This document shows positions 16,029-25,142 of a stretch of DNA of 64,000 bases, in pieces; within the stretch, counting starts at the first letter, position 1; every line of letters begins with the position of its first letter. The stretch is taken from positions 1-64,000 of the forward strand of contig JBIQKZ010000019.1 of NCBI GenBank assembly GCA_044464765.1. The letters are read 5' to 3'. The stretch is from JBIQKZ01 sp044464765. Lineage in GTDB: Bacteria; Pseudomonadota; Gammaproteobacteria; Burkholderiales; Burkholderiaceae_B. The notes below the pieces were generated by a model. The model saw only the letters and a program-made list of their open reading frames with translations. It was not told where the DNA came from and ran no database searches. Both the position numbers and the translations under genes were made by a program.

Positions 16029-16943
16029 TTAATCATCCGCCTCAGTGATTAACCACTCCCTGAATGCCGCTAATCTGGGCAGATTGGCGCATTCGGGCCT
16101 GTAAACGATGTAATAAGACACATTCAACGCAAAGCTGATGTCAGGGAATAGCCTCACCAGGCGCCCGCTCGACAGATCGTCGCGGGCCATGATACTGCGT
16201 GCCAGCGCGATGCCATGCCCCTCAATAGCTGCCTGCAGCACGGCTGCAGAATTATTGATCTGCATGCCGCGACGGATCGTCGCTGTGTCACTAACTCCGG
16301 CTTTCTTCATCCACTCCTCCCAGGTCGGGAAGCCCGAATGGCCGGGCATCGTCAAGTCATGGATAAGTGTTTCGCGGATTAGATCACCTGGCTTTCGTAG
16401 TTGCCTGCGCTGACGCAGCAGTTCAGGAGAGCATACGGGAAAAGCTTCTTCATCCATGAGCTTGTCGGCCTTCATGCCTGGCCAGTTTCCCATCCCGTAG
16501 CGCACACCGATATCGATGCGCTGGGCTGCGAAGTCCACCGATTTGTGATTGGTGTCCAAGCGTACATCAATGTCTGGACAAGCGGTCTGGAATCGATCTA
16601 TGCGCGGCAGTAGCCACTTGGCGGCAAATGCCGGGCTTACCGTCACGGTGAGTATCCCGCTGGTTGATCCCTCTTGTAGCTGTTCCATGCCCAACCTCAA
16701 CCGGTCGAAACCGACCCGTATGTCTGGCAGCGCACGTTCAGCCACCTCGGTCGGGCTCAGCCGCGCCTTCCCGCTGTTGACCCGCACGAACAGCGGCGTA
16801 CCGAGCCAGTCTTCCAGTGTGCGCACGAGTTGGCCCACGGCTGCTGGCGTGACGTTCAGCTCGGTCGCGGCTGCGGAAAAGCTCTGGTGGCGAGCACTGG
16901 CTTCAAACGCTCGCAAGGCGTTCAGATGGACAGGCGACTTCAT
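16029..16943 (-). CDS. LysR-family regulator (GcvA-like)
   Basis: This 304-residue regulator has an N-terminal winged HTH (residues 5-64: LNALRAFEASARHQSFSAAA, then LNVTPAAVGQLVRTLE) and a C-terminal substrate-binding domain of the GcvA subgroup (LTVTVSPAFAAKWLLPRIDRF, IDIGVRYG). It is divergent from the SDR gene across 291 bp, the usual layout for a LysR activator and its target operon. An inverted repeat CTTTCAGA-N18-TCTGAAAG in that gap is a possible operator. It marks the left border of the cargo, 14 bp after the relaxase stop. Confidence 0.92.
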   Translation of the reverse strand: MKSPVHLNALRAFEASARHQSFSAAATELNVTPAAVGQLVRTLEDWLGTPLFVRVNSGKARLSPTEVAERALPDIRVGFDRLRLGMEQLQEGSTSGILTVTVSPAFAAKWLLPRIDRFQTACPDIDVRLDTNHKSVDFAAQRIDIGVRYGMGNWPGMKADKLMDEEAFPVCSPELLRQRRQLRKPGDLIRETLIHDLTMPGHSGFPTWEEWMKKAGVSDTATIRRGMQINNSAAVLQAAIEGHGIALARSIMARDDLSSGRLVRLFPDISFALNVSYYIVYRPECANLPRLAAFREWLITEADD

Positions 16944-17072
16944 AGCGATAAATATTTTCTTTCAGTGGCTGATACTTTATCTCATTTGTCACCATAGCGG
17001 ATCAAGGGAAGAATGATATCTGCCAATGACAGGTATCGACCGAAGGTTACGCAGCAAACAAACATCGAAAAG

Positions 17073-17106
17073 CTTTCAGAAATAATAGTTTTTCTTTGTC
17101 TGAAAG
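17073..17106. promoter_or_regulatory. Inverted repeat, possible LysR operator
   Basis: CTTTCAGA (17073-17080) and TCTGAAAG (17099-17106) are exact inverted halves separated by 18 A/T-rich bases. A further half-site CTTTCAG lies at 16959-16965 by the regulator's start. The site is about 130 bp upstream of the SDR gene. Operator function is inferred. Confidence 0.4.
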
Positions 17107-17234
17107 TGTGTATTCAACAGCATAGTTTTGTCGTCTGATCAGGGGTCTTACCCATTGTCGGTTGTCGATACCGAACGTCAATGCAGCGCGTTTCATTTTT
17201 TTTGCAAATTTACAGACCAATAGAGGTTATTCAG

Positions 17235-18008
17235 ATGAGTAATCAATTCAAGGATAAGAAGTTATTGGTCGTCGGCGGCACCAGCGGGATGGGCCTGGAG
17301 ACCGCACGCATGGTCCTTGCCGACGGAGGTAGCGCAGTCATCGTGGGTAGCCGTCCGGAGAAGATCGAGGACGCGCGTAAGGAAGTGGCCGCGTTGGGCG
17401 AGGTCGGGGCATTGACGGCCGACCTGGCCAGTGATGAGGGCGTGGCTGAACTGCTCAAGGCCATCGACGAGCAGCACTCCGATATCGATCTGCTGGTGAA
17501 TGCTGCGGGCGTGTTTGTGCCCAAGCCTTTCCTGGAGCATTCGGAAGCCGACTACGACAGCTATATGAGGCTGAACAAGGCGCTCTTCTTCATTACCCAG
17601 AAGGTCGCTGGCAATTTGGTTGCCAAGGAAAAACCTGGCGCGATTGTCAATATCGGTTCAATGTGGGCCAAACAAGCCATTGCGGCCACGCCATCTTCGG
17701 CCTATTCGATGGCCAAGGCCGGCTTGCATTCGCTAACGCAGCACCTCGCAATGGAATTGGCATCGAAGCGCATTCGAGTCAATGCCGTGTCACCGGCCGT
17801 GGTAGAGACTCCCATCTACGAAGGTTTCATTCCCAAGGAAGAAGTGCACGGCGCGTTGCAAGGTTTTAACGCGTTTCATCCCATCGGCCGTATCGGTACT
17901 CCCCGGGACATTGCTGAAGCTGTCACTTTCCTGCTTTCCGACAAGGCGGGCTGGGTCACGGGCGCCATCTGGGACGTGGACGGCGGCGTGATGGCCGGCC
18001 GCAACTAA
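17235..18008 (+). CDS. Short-chain dehydrogenase/reductase
   Basis: This 257-residue SDR has the NAD(P) site GGTSGMGLE (residues 14-22), NAAGV (about 90-94), catalytic serine in NIGSMWAKQ and the YSMAK tyrosine/lysine pair. It is a classical cytosolic oxidoreductase of length normal for the family; substrate unknown. ATG at 17235 has a GAGG site 8 bases upstream; an in-frame upstream start at 17181 adds a hydrophobic stretch without ribosome site. It is the first gene of a plus-strand cluster running to 22185 and is probably activated by the divergent LysR protein. Confidence 0.92.
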   Translation: MSNQFKDKKLLVVGGTSGMGLETARMVLADGGSAVIVGSRPEKIEDARKEVAALGEVGALTADLASDEGVAELLKAIDEQHSDIDLLVNAAGVFVPKPFLEHSEADYDSYMRLNKALFFITQKVAGNLVAKEKPGAIVNIGSMWAKQAIAATPSSAYSMAKAGLHSLTQHLAMELASKRIRVNAVSPAVVETPIYEGFIPKEEVHGALQGFNAFHPIGRIGTPRDIAEAVTFLLSDKAGWVTGAIWDVDGGVMAGRN

Positions 18009-18085
18009 CGCATGGGGGGCAAGGGCTTGGCGCTTTCCCCTTCCTGCCTCTATTTCATCAACCGACCTTGCAAGGAGAAATTCAC

Positions 18086-18367
18086 ATGGTCTATCTACAG
18101 ATAACCCTCAAGATTACTGAAGAAAACCGCGCGGCTGCCGCCGGCGTCTACCAGCAGTACAAGGCTCCGTTTCTTGATTCCATTGCAGGCGCCAGATCGA
18201 AAGAACTGTTGGTGCGTGACGAAGACGTACAGGTGCTGCACGGCTTCGATACTAAAGAGCATGCGAGCGCCTATCTACAAAGCGATATGTTCACTGCTGA
18301 CGTGGTTGCCGGTTTGAAGCCGCTGCTCGATGCTGACCCCGACGTGCGCATCTACCAAGTTGCATGA
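18086..18367 (+). CDS. Small ABM-like (quinol monooxygenase/dimeric alpha-beta barrel) protein
   Basis: This 93-residue protein has the pattern of a dimeric alpha-beta barrel: strand MVYLQITLKIT, long helix, strand ELLVRDEDVQVLHGFD, then KEHASAYLQSDMF and a final strand. Such proteins include small monooxygenases (YgiN-like) and stress proteins. A strong AAGGAG site lies nine bases before the ATG, excluding the longer frame. It is 77 bp after the SDR gene. Catalytic role is uncertain because family members share little beyond the fold. Confidence 0.7.
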   Translation: MVYLQITLKITEENRAAAAGVYQQYKAPFLDSIAGARSKELLVRDEDVQVLHGFDTKEHASAYLQSDMFTADVVAGLKPLLDADPDVRIYQVA

Positions 18368-18435
18368 TATTCATCATTGCCAGGTGTACAAACCGTTCAC
18401 CTGGCATTTTCTTTACACTGCAAGGTTGTGATCTT

Positions 18436-18781
18436 ATGATGCAAGACTGGAATGCCTATCGCGACTCACTGGTGGCGCGCATTGGTGACTATGCTCAGCA
18501 AAGCCCGACGGTGATGCAGGCGCTATCGACTCTTAGCGGAGTCGTTGAACAGGGCGGTCACCTGACGCCCAAGATGCACGAGTTGATCGCGCTGGCTGTG
18601 GCGGTGACCACCCGTTGTGACGGCTGCATTGCCGTGCATACAAAAAAAAGCGGCGGAATTCGGTGCCACCTTGGAGGAGATTTCCGAGGCGTTGGGTGTT
18701 GCCATCGCACTGAATGCGGGCGCGGCGCTGACCTATTCGGCTCGTGTGCTTGACGCTCACGCACAACTACCCAACAGATGA
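18436..18781 (+). pseudogene. Carboxymuconolactone decarboxylase/AhpD-like gene with frameshift
   Basis: The first 70 codons encode an AhpD-type protein with the CxxC active site and histidine (TRCDGCIAVHTKK). At an A8 run (18642-18649) the frame changes: read straight on, the protein ends in unrelated sequence at 18753. With seven A residues the frame continues as AAEFGATLEEISEALGVAIA and ends at a TGA at 18781, giving a normal 114-residue AhpD-like protein. So the gene is broken by one extra A, or is rescued by slippage on the A-run, or the base is a sequencing error. The family reduces peroxides or acts in aromatic-acid decarboxylation; here it lies in a detoxification-like cluster. Confidence 0.8.
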
Positions 18782-18848
18782 GTTACGCGACGACTGGCGG
18801 AATATCCCTTGATCCGGAACACTCTCTGTTACTGCCGCGATAGGAATA

Positions 18849-19526
18849 ATGCCCATGCTTATCAACGCAGATTTTTCGCAGCGCGCTAGCGTAACGCCGC
18901 AGCAATATGAATGGGTGCCTTCGCCACAAGAGGGCGTCGAGCGGGTGATGCTCGACCGGGTGGGCGGGGAGCAAGCTCGCGCAACCAGTATTGTGCGATA
19001 TGCCCCCGAGTCCTATTTCCCGCGTCATCAGCATCCGGGCGGTGAAGAGATCTTGGTGCTGTCCGGCACCTTCTCTGAGGACGGCATGCATTACCCGGCG
19101 GGTTGGTACCTGCGCAGTCCCCCAGGCTCGGGCCACCAGCCCTCCAGCCGAGAAGGGTGCACCATTTTCGTCAAACTGCAGCAGATGCAAGCAAACGAAC
19201 AGCGCGTGGTGCGGATTGACACACAGTCGGCATCGGCCTGGCACCGTCAGGGCAATCGTGAAGTCTGTCCTCTGTTTTCCGATGAAATCGAGCAGGTCAG
19301 CCTGCAACGGCTGGTGCCCGGTGAAGCCCTTTTTATCGACCCGCTAAAAGGCGGCGAGTTTTTGGTGCTGGCTGGCGTCGTGGTGATGGACGGCCAACGC
19401 TATGAACGCGGCAGTTGGATGCGTGTGCCGCTGGGCCAGTGCCTGGAAATCGCTGCAGAAGAGGCACACGGCGCTACCTTCTATCTCAAAACCGGCCATT
19501 TGGCCGGCATAATGGCAGGGGAATGA
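18849..19526 (+). CDS. ChrR-like cupin domain protein
   Basis: This 225-residue protein holds two cupin halves. The first has the metal-binding pattern YFPRHQHPGGEEILVLSGTF and HYPAGWYLRSPPGSGHQPSS (about residues 56-100); the second (about 150-220) is degenerate, with GEFLVLAGVVVMDG but lacking most histidines. It resembles ChrR-type anti-sigma cupin domains but has no anti-sigma N-terminal domain. Ribosome site AGGA lies 5 bases before ATG. Its stop overlaps the start of the FAD oxidase (ATGA). It may be a redox or metal sensor, or an enzyme, in the operon. Confidence 0.8.
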   Translation: MPMLINADFSQRASVTPQQYEWVPSPQEGVERVMLDRVGGEQARATSIVRYAPESYFPRHQHPGGEEILVLSGTFSEDGMHYPAGWYLRSPPGSGHQPSSREGCTIFVKLQQMQANEQRVVRIDTQSASAWHRQGNREVCPLFSDEIEQVSLQRLVPGEALFIDPLKGGEFLVLAGVVVMDGQRYERGSWMRVPLGQCLEIAAEEAHGATFYLKTGHLAGIMAGE

Positions 19527-20644
19527 ATGTGCGGACGGTACGCATCGCTATCATAGGCGGCGGTCTGGCCGGACTGTATGCGGCGCGGCTGCTTGAGCAA
19601 CAAGGCATCCATGACTATGTGGTGCTTGAGGCGCGCCCTACCTGGGGCGGCCGAATTGCTTCCATCTCTCCGACCGCAGGCAGCCTGCTGCTTGACCGTT
19701 TCGATCTGGGGCCAACATGGTTCTGGCCCGTCTATCAGCGGGACCTCGAGCGCCTTATCGACAGCCTTGGACTCAATTGCTTCGCGCAACACGAAGAGGG
19801 CGATATGGTCGTCGAGTATGCGGACGCAAGGCCCAAGCGCGTGCGGGGTTATGGTTCTGAACCGCCATCCGTGCGGCTGGCGGGTGGCATGGGCGCGCTG
19901 ATCGATGCCATAGTTGCCCGCCTGGACTCGAGCAACTTGATCTCTGGCCTGTCTGTGCGACGGCTGCGGTGCAATGGCCCGCATATGGAGCTGGATGCTG
20001 AAGATGATCAAGGCCACTCCACCTCCTATCGTGCAGACCATGTGCTTCTGGCTGTTCCGCCACGCCTTGCCGCCGCCACCATCGATTTTTCTCCTGCGTT
20101 GCCTGAGGTGGTGGCGCACGCTTGGCGCGACACCGCGACATGGATGGCGTCGCACGCCAAGTACATCGCCATCTATGACGAACCGTTCTGGCGCGGCCAA
20201 GGCCTGTCCGGAGAGGCTCGCAGTGCCAAGGGCCCGTTGGGCGAGATTCATGACGCCTCGATGCCTGGCGGCAGCGCCGCATTATTCGGCTTCTTCGGCG
20301 TACCGGCGGGCGTACGTCGCGGTGTTCCCGAGGAAGTGCTGCACGCGCATTGCCGCGTCCAATTTGCGCGCCTGTTCGGGGCGGAAGCGTCGACGCCCAA
20401 AGCGGATTTCATTAAGGACTGGGCCGTGGACCCTTGCACAGCGACGCCGCTCGACACCGAGGCGGCGACCCATCACGCTAATGTGCCTATCGCCACCGTG
20501 CAGGAAGGTGCATGGCGTAATCGAATCGTGGGCATTGCCAGCGAATGGTCAACACAGTTTCCGGGTTATGTCGCAGGGGCTATTGATGCGGCGGAGCGTG
20601 GGGTGCAGGCGTTGTTGCCAAAACTGACGGAGGTAAAGACATGA
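19523..20644 (+). CDS. FAD-dependent amine oxidase family protein
   Basis: This 373-residue flavoprotein has the Rossmann motif IAIIGGGLAGLYAARLLE (residues 8-25), VVLEARPTWGGRI (about 33-45), the LAGGMGALIDAI segment, VLLAVPPRLAAATIDF and the C-terminal FAD region with EGAWRNRIVGIASEWSTQFP and GYVAGAIDA. It is typical of flavin monoamine oxidases, shorter than average. Substrate is unknown. Ribosome site AGGGGA; start overlaps the cupin stop, and the stop overlaps the next gene's ATG, so it is tightly coupled to the cupin and the alcohol dehydrogenase. Confidence 0.9.
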   Translation: MNVRTVRIAIIGGGLAGLYAARLLEQQGIHDYVVLEARPTWGGRIASISPTAGSLLLDRFDLGPTWFWPVYQRDLERLIDSLGLNCFAQHEEGDMVVEYADARPKRVRGYGSEPPSVRLAGGMGALIDAIVARLDSSNLISGLSVRRLRCNGPHMELDAEDDQGHSTSYRADHVLLAVPPRLAAATIDFSPALPEVVAHAWRDTATWMASHAKYIAIYDEPFWRGQGLSGEARSAKGPLGEIHDASMPGGSAALFGFFGVPAGVRRGVPEEVLHAHCRVQFARLFGAEASTPKADFIKDWAVDPCTATPLDTEAATHHANVPIATVQEGAWRNRIVGIASEWSTQFPGYVAGAIDAAERGVQALLPKLTEVKT

Positions 20645-21675
20645 GTGCTGCTGATCGCACAATCTATCGAGCCATGCAGGTTGGCCGCTCGGGCGAGCTG
20701 GAGCTGGTGGAGCGTCCAACCCCCGTACCGGGCTTGGGGCAGGCCGTGATTGCAATAGAAGCTTGCGGCATTTGTGGGGCGGATATCTCCGACATTGATA
20801 AGGCCGATCGCGCCATGCAACCACCTCGGGTGCCTGGCCATGAGGTGGTCGGGCGCATTGCGGCGCTGGGTGCTGGCGTGCCTTCAACCTGGAGGCTCGG
20901 TCAACGCGTAGGGGTGGGCTGCCTTGGCGGCCACTGCAATGAGTGTATTCAATGTCGGCAAGGCCATTTCCAGCTTTGCCTGAACCAGCCGGTCGTTGGT
21001 AGCACTTGCGACGGCGGCTACGCTGAAATGATGTTGGTGCGCCATACAGGCTTGGTGGCCATTCCCGATGAACTGAGTTCAGAGGAGGCTGCGCCGATCC
21101 TCTGTGCGGGCATCGCCACCTTTAACGCACTCAGAAAGTGCGGTGCACAGCCCGGTGATCTGGTCGCCATTTTGGGGATCGGTGGACTGGGACACATGGC
21201 GCTGCAGTATGCACGCAAGATGGGGTTCAAAGTTGTGGCTGTGGGGCGCGGGGAAGACATTGCTGAGGATGCCTTGAACCTGGGGGCGCATGTCTATATC
21301 GACGTGAACCGGGATGATGCCGGTGAAGCGCTCAAAGGTCTCGGGGGCGCTGCCGCTATCGTGACAACCATCAGCAACGCCGCAGCGGTGTCCAGTGCCC
21401 TGGCAGGCCTCGCCCCGCAGGGGCGCCTGGTGGTGCTCGGCGCAGGCAAGGATTCATTATCCATGCCTACTGGTTTTGTCGTGGGTGGGGAGCGCGGACT
21501 ACTGGGTTCGATCACCGGCACGCCCTACGAAAATGAGCGGGCGCTGCAGTTCAGCGTGCTGACCGATGTGCGTCCGCAGATCGAGCTCATGCCGCTGGAA
21601 CGCGCCAATGACGCTTACCAACGCATGAAGGCCGGTGACGTCAAGTTTCGCATAGTGTTAACAATGAAACACTGA
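20641..21675 (+). CDS. Zinc-dependent alcohol dehydrogenase (MDR family)
   Basis: This 344-residue medium-chain dehydrogenase has the catalytic zinc site C45 in ACGICGADIS and GHE (66-68), the structural zinc cysteines C99, C102, C105 and C113, and the Rossmann motif GIGGLGHMALQ (about 177-187). The usual histidine after the GICG-D motif is replaced (GADISD). The family oxidises alcohols or reduces aldehydes with NAD(P). It overlaps the FAD oxidase by ATGA, which suggests that the two enzymes act in sequence, for example on an amine-derived aldehyde (inference). Confidence 0.92.
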   Translation: MSAADRTIYRAMQVGRSGELELVERPTPVPGLGQAVIAIEACGICGADISDIDKADRAMQPPRVPGHEVVGRIAALGAGVPSTWRLGQRVGVGCLGGHCNECIQCRQGHFQLCLNQPVVGSTCDGGYAEMMLVRHTGLVAIPDELSSEEAAPILCAGIATFNALRKCGAQPGDLVAILGIGGLGHMALQYARKMGFKVVAVGRGEDIAEDALNLGAHVYIDVNRDDAGEALKGLGGAAAIVTTISNAAAVSSALAGLAPQGRLVVLGAGKDSLSMPTGFVVGGERGLLGSITGTPYENERALQFSVLTDVRPQIELMPLERANDAYQRMKAGDVKFRIVLTMKH

Positions 21676-21687
21676 CACGGACCGAGT

Positions 21688-22185
21688 ATGACAAGTTCAA
21701 CGCAAGCCATTATTACCGCCGCCATGATCGGGATCGGGGGCACAATCGTTCTTGATATCTACGCGTTCATCCTGCAGCGGGTCTTTGGTGTGCCAGCGAC
21801 CAACTGGAAAATGGTTGGCCGCTGGGTCGGACATATGTCTGCCGGCCAGTTCATTCAACGTAATATGGAGCAGACGAAGCCTGTAACTGGGGAACATGCG
21901 CTTGGCTGGTTTATCCACTATGCCATTGGCATTGCTTACGGTCTGCTGCTCGTGGTGATCTGGGGGCCAGGCTGGCTACAGAAACCTGGCATTGCGGAAC
22001 CACTGACCCTGGCACTGCTATTACTCGTTTTACCCTATTTTTTCATGATGCCTGGCATGGGTATGGGGATGGCAGGATCACGCACGCCCAAACCCAATGT
22101 GACTCGGATGAAGAGTGTTATCGGCCACTCGATATTCGGTGGTGGCATGTATCTGACCGCGTGGCTGATGAAAGCTATCGTCTGA
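21688..22185 (+). CDS. DUF2938 family membrane protein
   Basis: This 165-residue protein has four predicted membrane segments and the family phrases GGTIVLDIYAFILQRVFGVP, WKMVGRWVGHM and PVTGEHALGWFIHYAIGI. Function of the family is unknown. It starts 12 bp after the alcohol dehydrogenase stop and is the last gene of the plus-strand cluster, convergent with the MFS exporter. Confidence 0.85.
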   Translation: MTSSTQAIITAAMIGIGGTIVLDIYAFILQRVFGVPATNWKMVGRWVGHMSAGQFIQRNMEQTKPVTGEHALGWFIHYAIGIAYGLLLVVIWGPGWLQKPGIAEPLTLALLLLVLPYFFMMPGMGMGMAGSRTPKPNVTRMKSVIGHSIFGGGMYLTAWLMKAIV

Positions 22186-22262
22186 CGAAGGTGAGACGGC
22201 GTCGCCACAGCATCCATGATTCGCGCGGCCGTAGAAGATCCAATAAATTGGTGGGTCATCCT

Positions 22263-23849
22263 CTACTCCGAAGCAATTGGTGGGATAGAAGAGGAACCCC
22301 GCAACGTAATGTTCGGCATGCGCAGTGTGACCAGGAACGCGAGCGCGCAGATGAGCGCCGCCGTAGCAAACGTGAATCCGAAATTCGATGTCAGTGTTGC
22401 TGTGTTTTGTGCTAATTCGCTACCGGAGTACGAGAGCCTGCCATCATGCTGCATGGAATCCCGAGATATAGCCAAGCCGGACGCTATTAAGGCACCCGCT
22501 AACGTCGATCCACCAGCTCCTCCGATTGAACGTAGAACGAGCAACGCGCCGGTTCCCGCGCCGACGTCTTTTGCGGACACTGCATTCTGCGCGCTGATGA
22601 TAGTGCCGAGGAGGCATACACCTATCCCCGGCGCGGTCACGATCATGGCGGCAATCAATACCCATAGCGGCGCATTGAGCGGCAGGGCCGCCAGCAGAAC
22701 TAGCCCTGTGAAGGTAAGGGCGGTAGCGGCGCGCAACACGCCACGTATCGTGCCGTAGCGTCGTACGTATATGCTTCCAAGGACGTTGCCGCCGACGTTT
22801 GCTAACAAGAAAGGAGCAACGTACAGGCCGGATTGAGCAGCCGTCGCGCCGCGAACCAGTTGGAAATACAGCGGGATAGAGAAAAGGCACAGGAAAAGCA
22901 ATATCGCCGCGAGTGTGGATACCAAGACGCTGGAAACATAGCTGGAGTTTGCGAAAACGGGTGGTGGCAGTACGGGATCATGCGCTCGCTTCTCCTGCGC
23001 CACCAGGAGGAGCGTTAGCACGCAGCCTAGTCCGAACAGGCCTAAGATATGAAAGGATAGCCATTCATACTCATGCCCGCCCCATCCCAGTGCCAGCAGA
23101 AGACAAGAGATGGCTCCAGTCAGTATCAACATTCCCAGAAGGTCTATGCGGGCGGCGTCCGTTTTTCCAGAAGGATTCAAACGTTTTAAACCCTTATTGC
23201 AGGCCCACATGGCCACGGCGCCAAGAGGCAGGTTTATCCAGAAGATCCATTGCCAAGACCAGTGTTCCGCGACCAAACCGCCAATGACGGGGCCGCTGAC
23301 TGACGCGATGGCCCACACGGCAGATAGATATCCCTGGTATCGGCCTCGCTCACGAGGCGGCACCACGTCTGCAATGGCTGACTGCGCCAGGGCCATCAGG
23401 CCGCCGCCTCCCAGGCCTTGCAGGGCCCGGAACCAGATCAATTGGGGGAGTGTCTGGGCGAGTGCACACAATATCGACGTTGCAATGAAGATACTGATGC
23501 AAGTCAGAAGCAGACGCCGACGGCCATAGGTATCGGAGAGCTTTCCATAGATAGGCGTGCTGATGGTCGACGTTAAAAGATAAGCGGCAATGACCCAGGA
23601 AAGTTGTTCATAGGTACCGAAATCACTCGCAATCGCGGGCAGGGCGGGGATGACCACCGTTTGATCGAGCGCCGCCAAGAGTATGCAAAGAATGACTCCG
23701 GCGATCACGCGCATTGCATCGGAGTGCCTAAAAGCACTCTCCGAGTGATCGCCGGCCTTGCCTTGGATCTGGTGAATGGATCCAGATGACAAAATGGCTC
23801 TCCGATGTAGCGAACTGGCCGACGGTCTTTGGTCGGTTCGTGGCTTCAT
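22263..23849 (-). CDS. MFS transporter, DHA2/EmrB-QacA type
   Basis: This 528-residue exporter has about 14 membrane segments: LDQTVVIPALPAIASDFG opens the first helix (motif D1) and GKLSDTYGRRRLLL is motif A. FRALQGLGGGGLMAL is motif B and GPVIGGLVAEHWSWQWIFWINLP is the DHA2 motif C. The family expels drugs and other small molecules by proton antiport. The ATG overlaps the stop of the upstream MFS gene (ATGA); it gives a 45-residue cytosolic N-terminus, and a later start (MRVIAGV) is possible. It is cotranscribed with the other MFS gene under the AraC regulator region. Confidence 0.9.
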   Translation of the reverse strand: MKPRTDQRPSASSLHRRAILSSGSIHQIQGKAGDHSESAFRHSDAMRVIAGVILCILLAALDQTVVIPALPAIASDFGTYEQLSWVIAAYLLTSTISTPIYGKLSDTYGRRRLLLTCISIFIATSILCALAQTLPQLIWFRALQGLGGGGLMALAQSAIADVVPPRERGRYQGYLSAVWAIASVSGPVIGGLVAEHWSWQWIFWINLPLGAVAMWACNKGLKRLNPSGKTDAARIDLLGMLILTGAISCLLLALGWGGHEYEWLSFHILGLFGLGCVLTLLLVAQEKRAHDPVLPPPVFANSSYVSSVLVSTLAAILLFLCLFSIPLYFQLVRGATAAQSGLYVAPFLLANVGGNVLGSIYVRRYGTIRGVLRAATALTFTGLVLLAALPLNAPLWVLIAAMIVTAPGIGVCLLGTIISAQNAVSAKDVGAGTGALLVLRSIGGAGGSTLAGALIASGLAISRDSMQHDGRLSYSGSELAQNTATLTSNFGFTFATAALICALAFLVTLRMPNITLRGSSSIPPIASE

Positions 23850-25060
23850 TTAGCCAAAGCGGGCGTTTTCTTGCGGATGGCTAACCCAAGTGCGACAACC
23901 GACAGGACAAGGGGAACGAAGGACACCCAGAGGACTGTATCCCAGCCGTAGGCGGACAGCAGCCCGCCGGACAGGAATGATCCAATTGCCATCAGGCCGA
24001 AGACAATGAAGTCGTTGAGTGATTGGACACGCGTTTTCTCCTCAGGCCGATGACACTCCAGCACCAGAGCAGATGCCCCCAGGAAGCCGAAGTTCCATCC
24101 GACGCCAAGCAGGATCAGCGACCACCAGAAGTGCATTATCTCGATGCCGCCTAGTCCAACGGCGGCAGACAGGCCAATCAAGCCCAGGCCAACAGCCGCG
24201 ATTCGCCCTGCGCCAAAGCGTGAAATCAGGTTGCCCGTGAAGAAGCTCGGGGCGTACATGGCAATCACATGCCATTGCAGGCCCAGATTTGCCGATTCCT
24301 GCGAATGGCCGCACATATGCATGGCCAATGGCGCCGCTGTCATCAGGAAGTTCATCAGCATGTAGGAGACAGCGCCGGCGATCACCGCCGCAATAAAGCG
24401 CGGCTGCAGCGCAATCACCTTGAGCGGCCGCCCACCGGCGATTTCCGCCGCTGTCGGAGCGGGCAGTTGGACGCCGAGCAGGATGAGTGCCGAGATTGCC
24501 GCCACGGCCGCCTGCGCCAGATAGGTGGCCGCGAACATGTGGGGCGGCCAGAGATCCATCGTCCCGCTGACGAGTTGCGGGCCCACGACCCCGGCGGCGA
24601 CTCCGCCGGCCATCACCAGCGATAGCGCACGGGCCCGTCGCTCAGGCGCTACGCCGTCGGCCGCGGCGAAGCGAAAGGACAGCACGACGGCGGCATAGAC
24701 GCCGCCAAAGAACGTGGCCAGGCAGAAAAGCCAGAATCCTTGGATGATGACGGCGATCATGGCCAGCAAACCGGTGAGCACGCCCGCCCCCGTCCCCAGC
24801 AGGAAAGCCGCCCGACGGCCATGGCGTCGCGCGAAAGCGCCCACAGGCAGGGTGCAGGCGGCCATGCCCACCACAAAAATGGAAATGGGTAGTGTCGCCA
24901 GCATCGCTGTGGGGGCGAGCATGTTGCCCACAATGGACCCAGTGGCATAGACCACTACCGAATTTGCGCCTGCCAACGCCTGGGCGACGGAGAGCCGCCA
25001 TATGTTTGCCCGCTGGGTTTTCTCGGGCAGAACGAAAGAAGGATTGCTTATTGAAGTCAT
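23846..25060 (-). CDS. MFS transporter, 12-helix type
   Basis: This 404-residue transporter has twelve predicted membrane segments, with the motif-A-like loop FARRHGRRAAFLLG and the symmetrical RFGAGRIAAVGLG. It resembles YcaD/aromatic-type MFS exporters of unknown substrate. It is the first gene of a two-gene minus-strand operon and is divergent from an AraC regulator 82 bp away. Coupling of a 12-helix and a 14-helix exporter in one operon is unusual. Confidence 0.88.
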   Translation of the reverse strand: MTSISNPSFVLPEKTQRANIWRLSVAQALAGANSVVVYATGSIVGNMLAPTAMLATLPISIFVVGMAACTLPVGAFARRHGRRAAFLLGTGAGVLTGLLAMIAVIIQGFWLFCLATFFGGVYAAVVLSFRFAAADGVAPERRARALSLVMAGGVAAGVVGPQLVSGTMDLWPPHMFAATYLAQAAVAAISALILLGVQLPAPTAAEIAGGRPLKVIALQPRFIAAVIAGAVSYMLMNFLMTAAPLAMHMCGHSQESANLGLQWHVIAMYAPSFFTGNLISRFGAGRIAAVGLGLIGLSAAVGLGGIEIMHFWWSLILLGVGWNFGFLGASALVLECHRPEEKTRVQSLNDFIVFGLMAIGSFLSGGLLSAYGWDTVLWVSFVPLVLSVVALGLAIRKKTPALAK

Positions 25061-25142
25061 ATGTTATTTCAGCGTATAAACATCATGTTGTCTGTCGATA
25101 AAATACTCATTACCATAGAATAAATGACAGAAAGTTAAGCCT

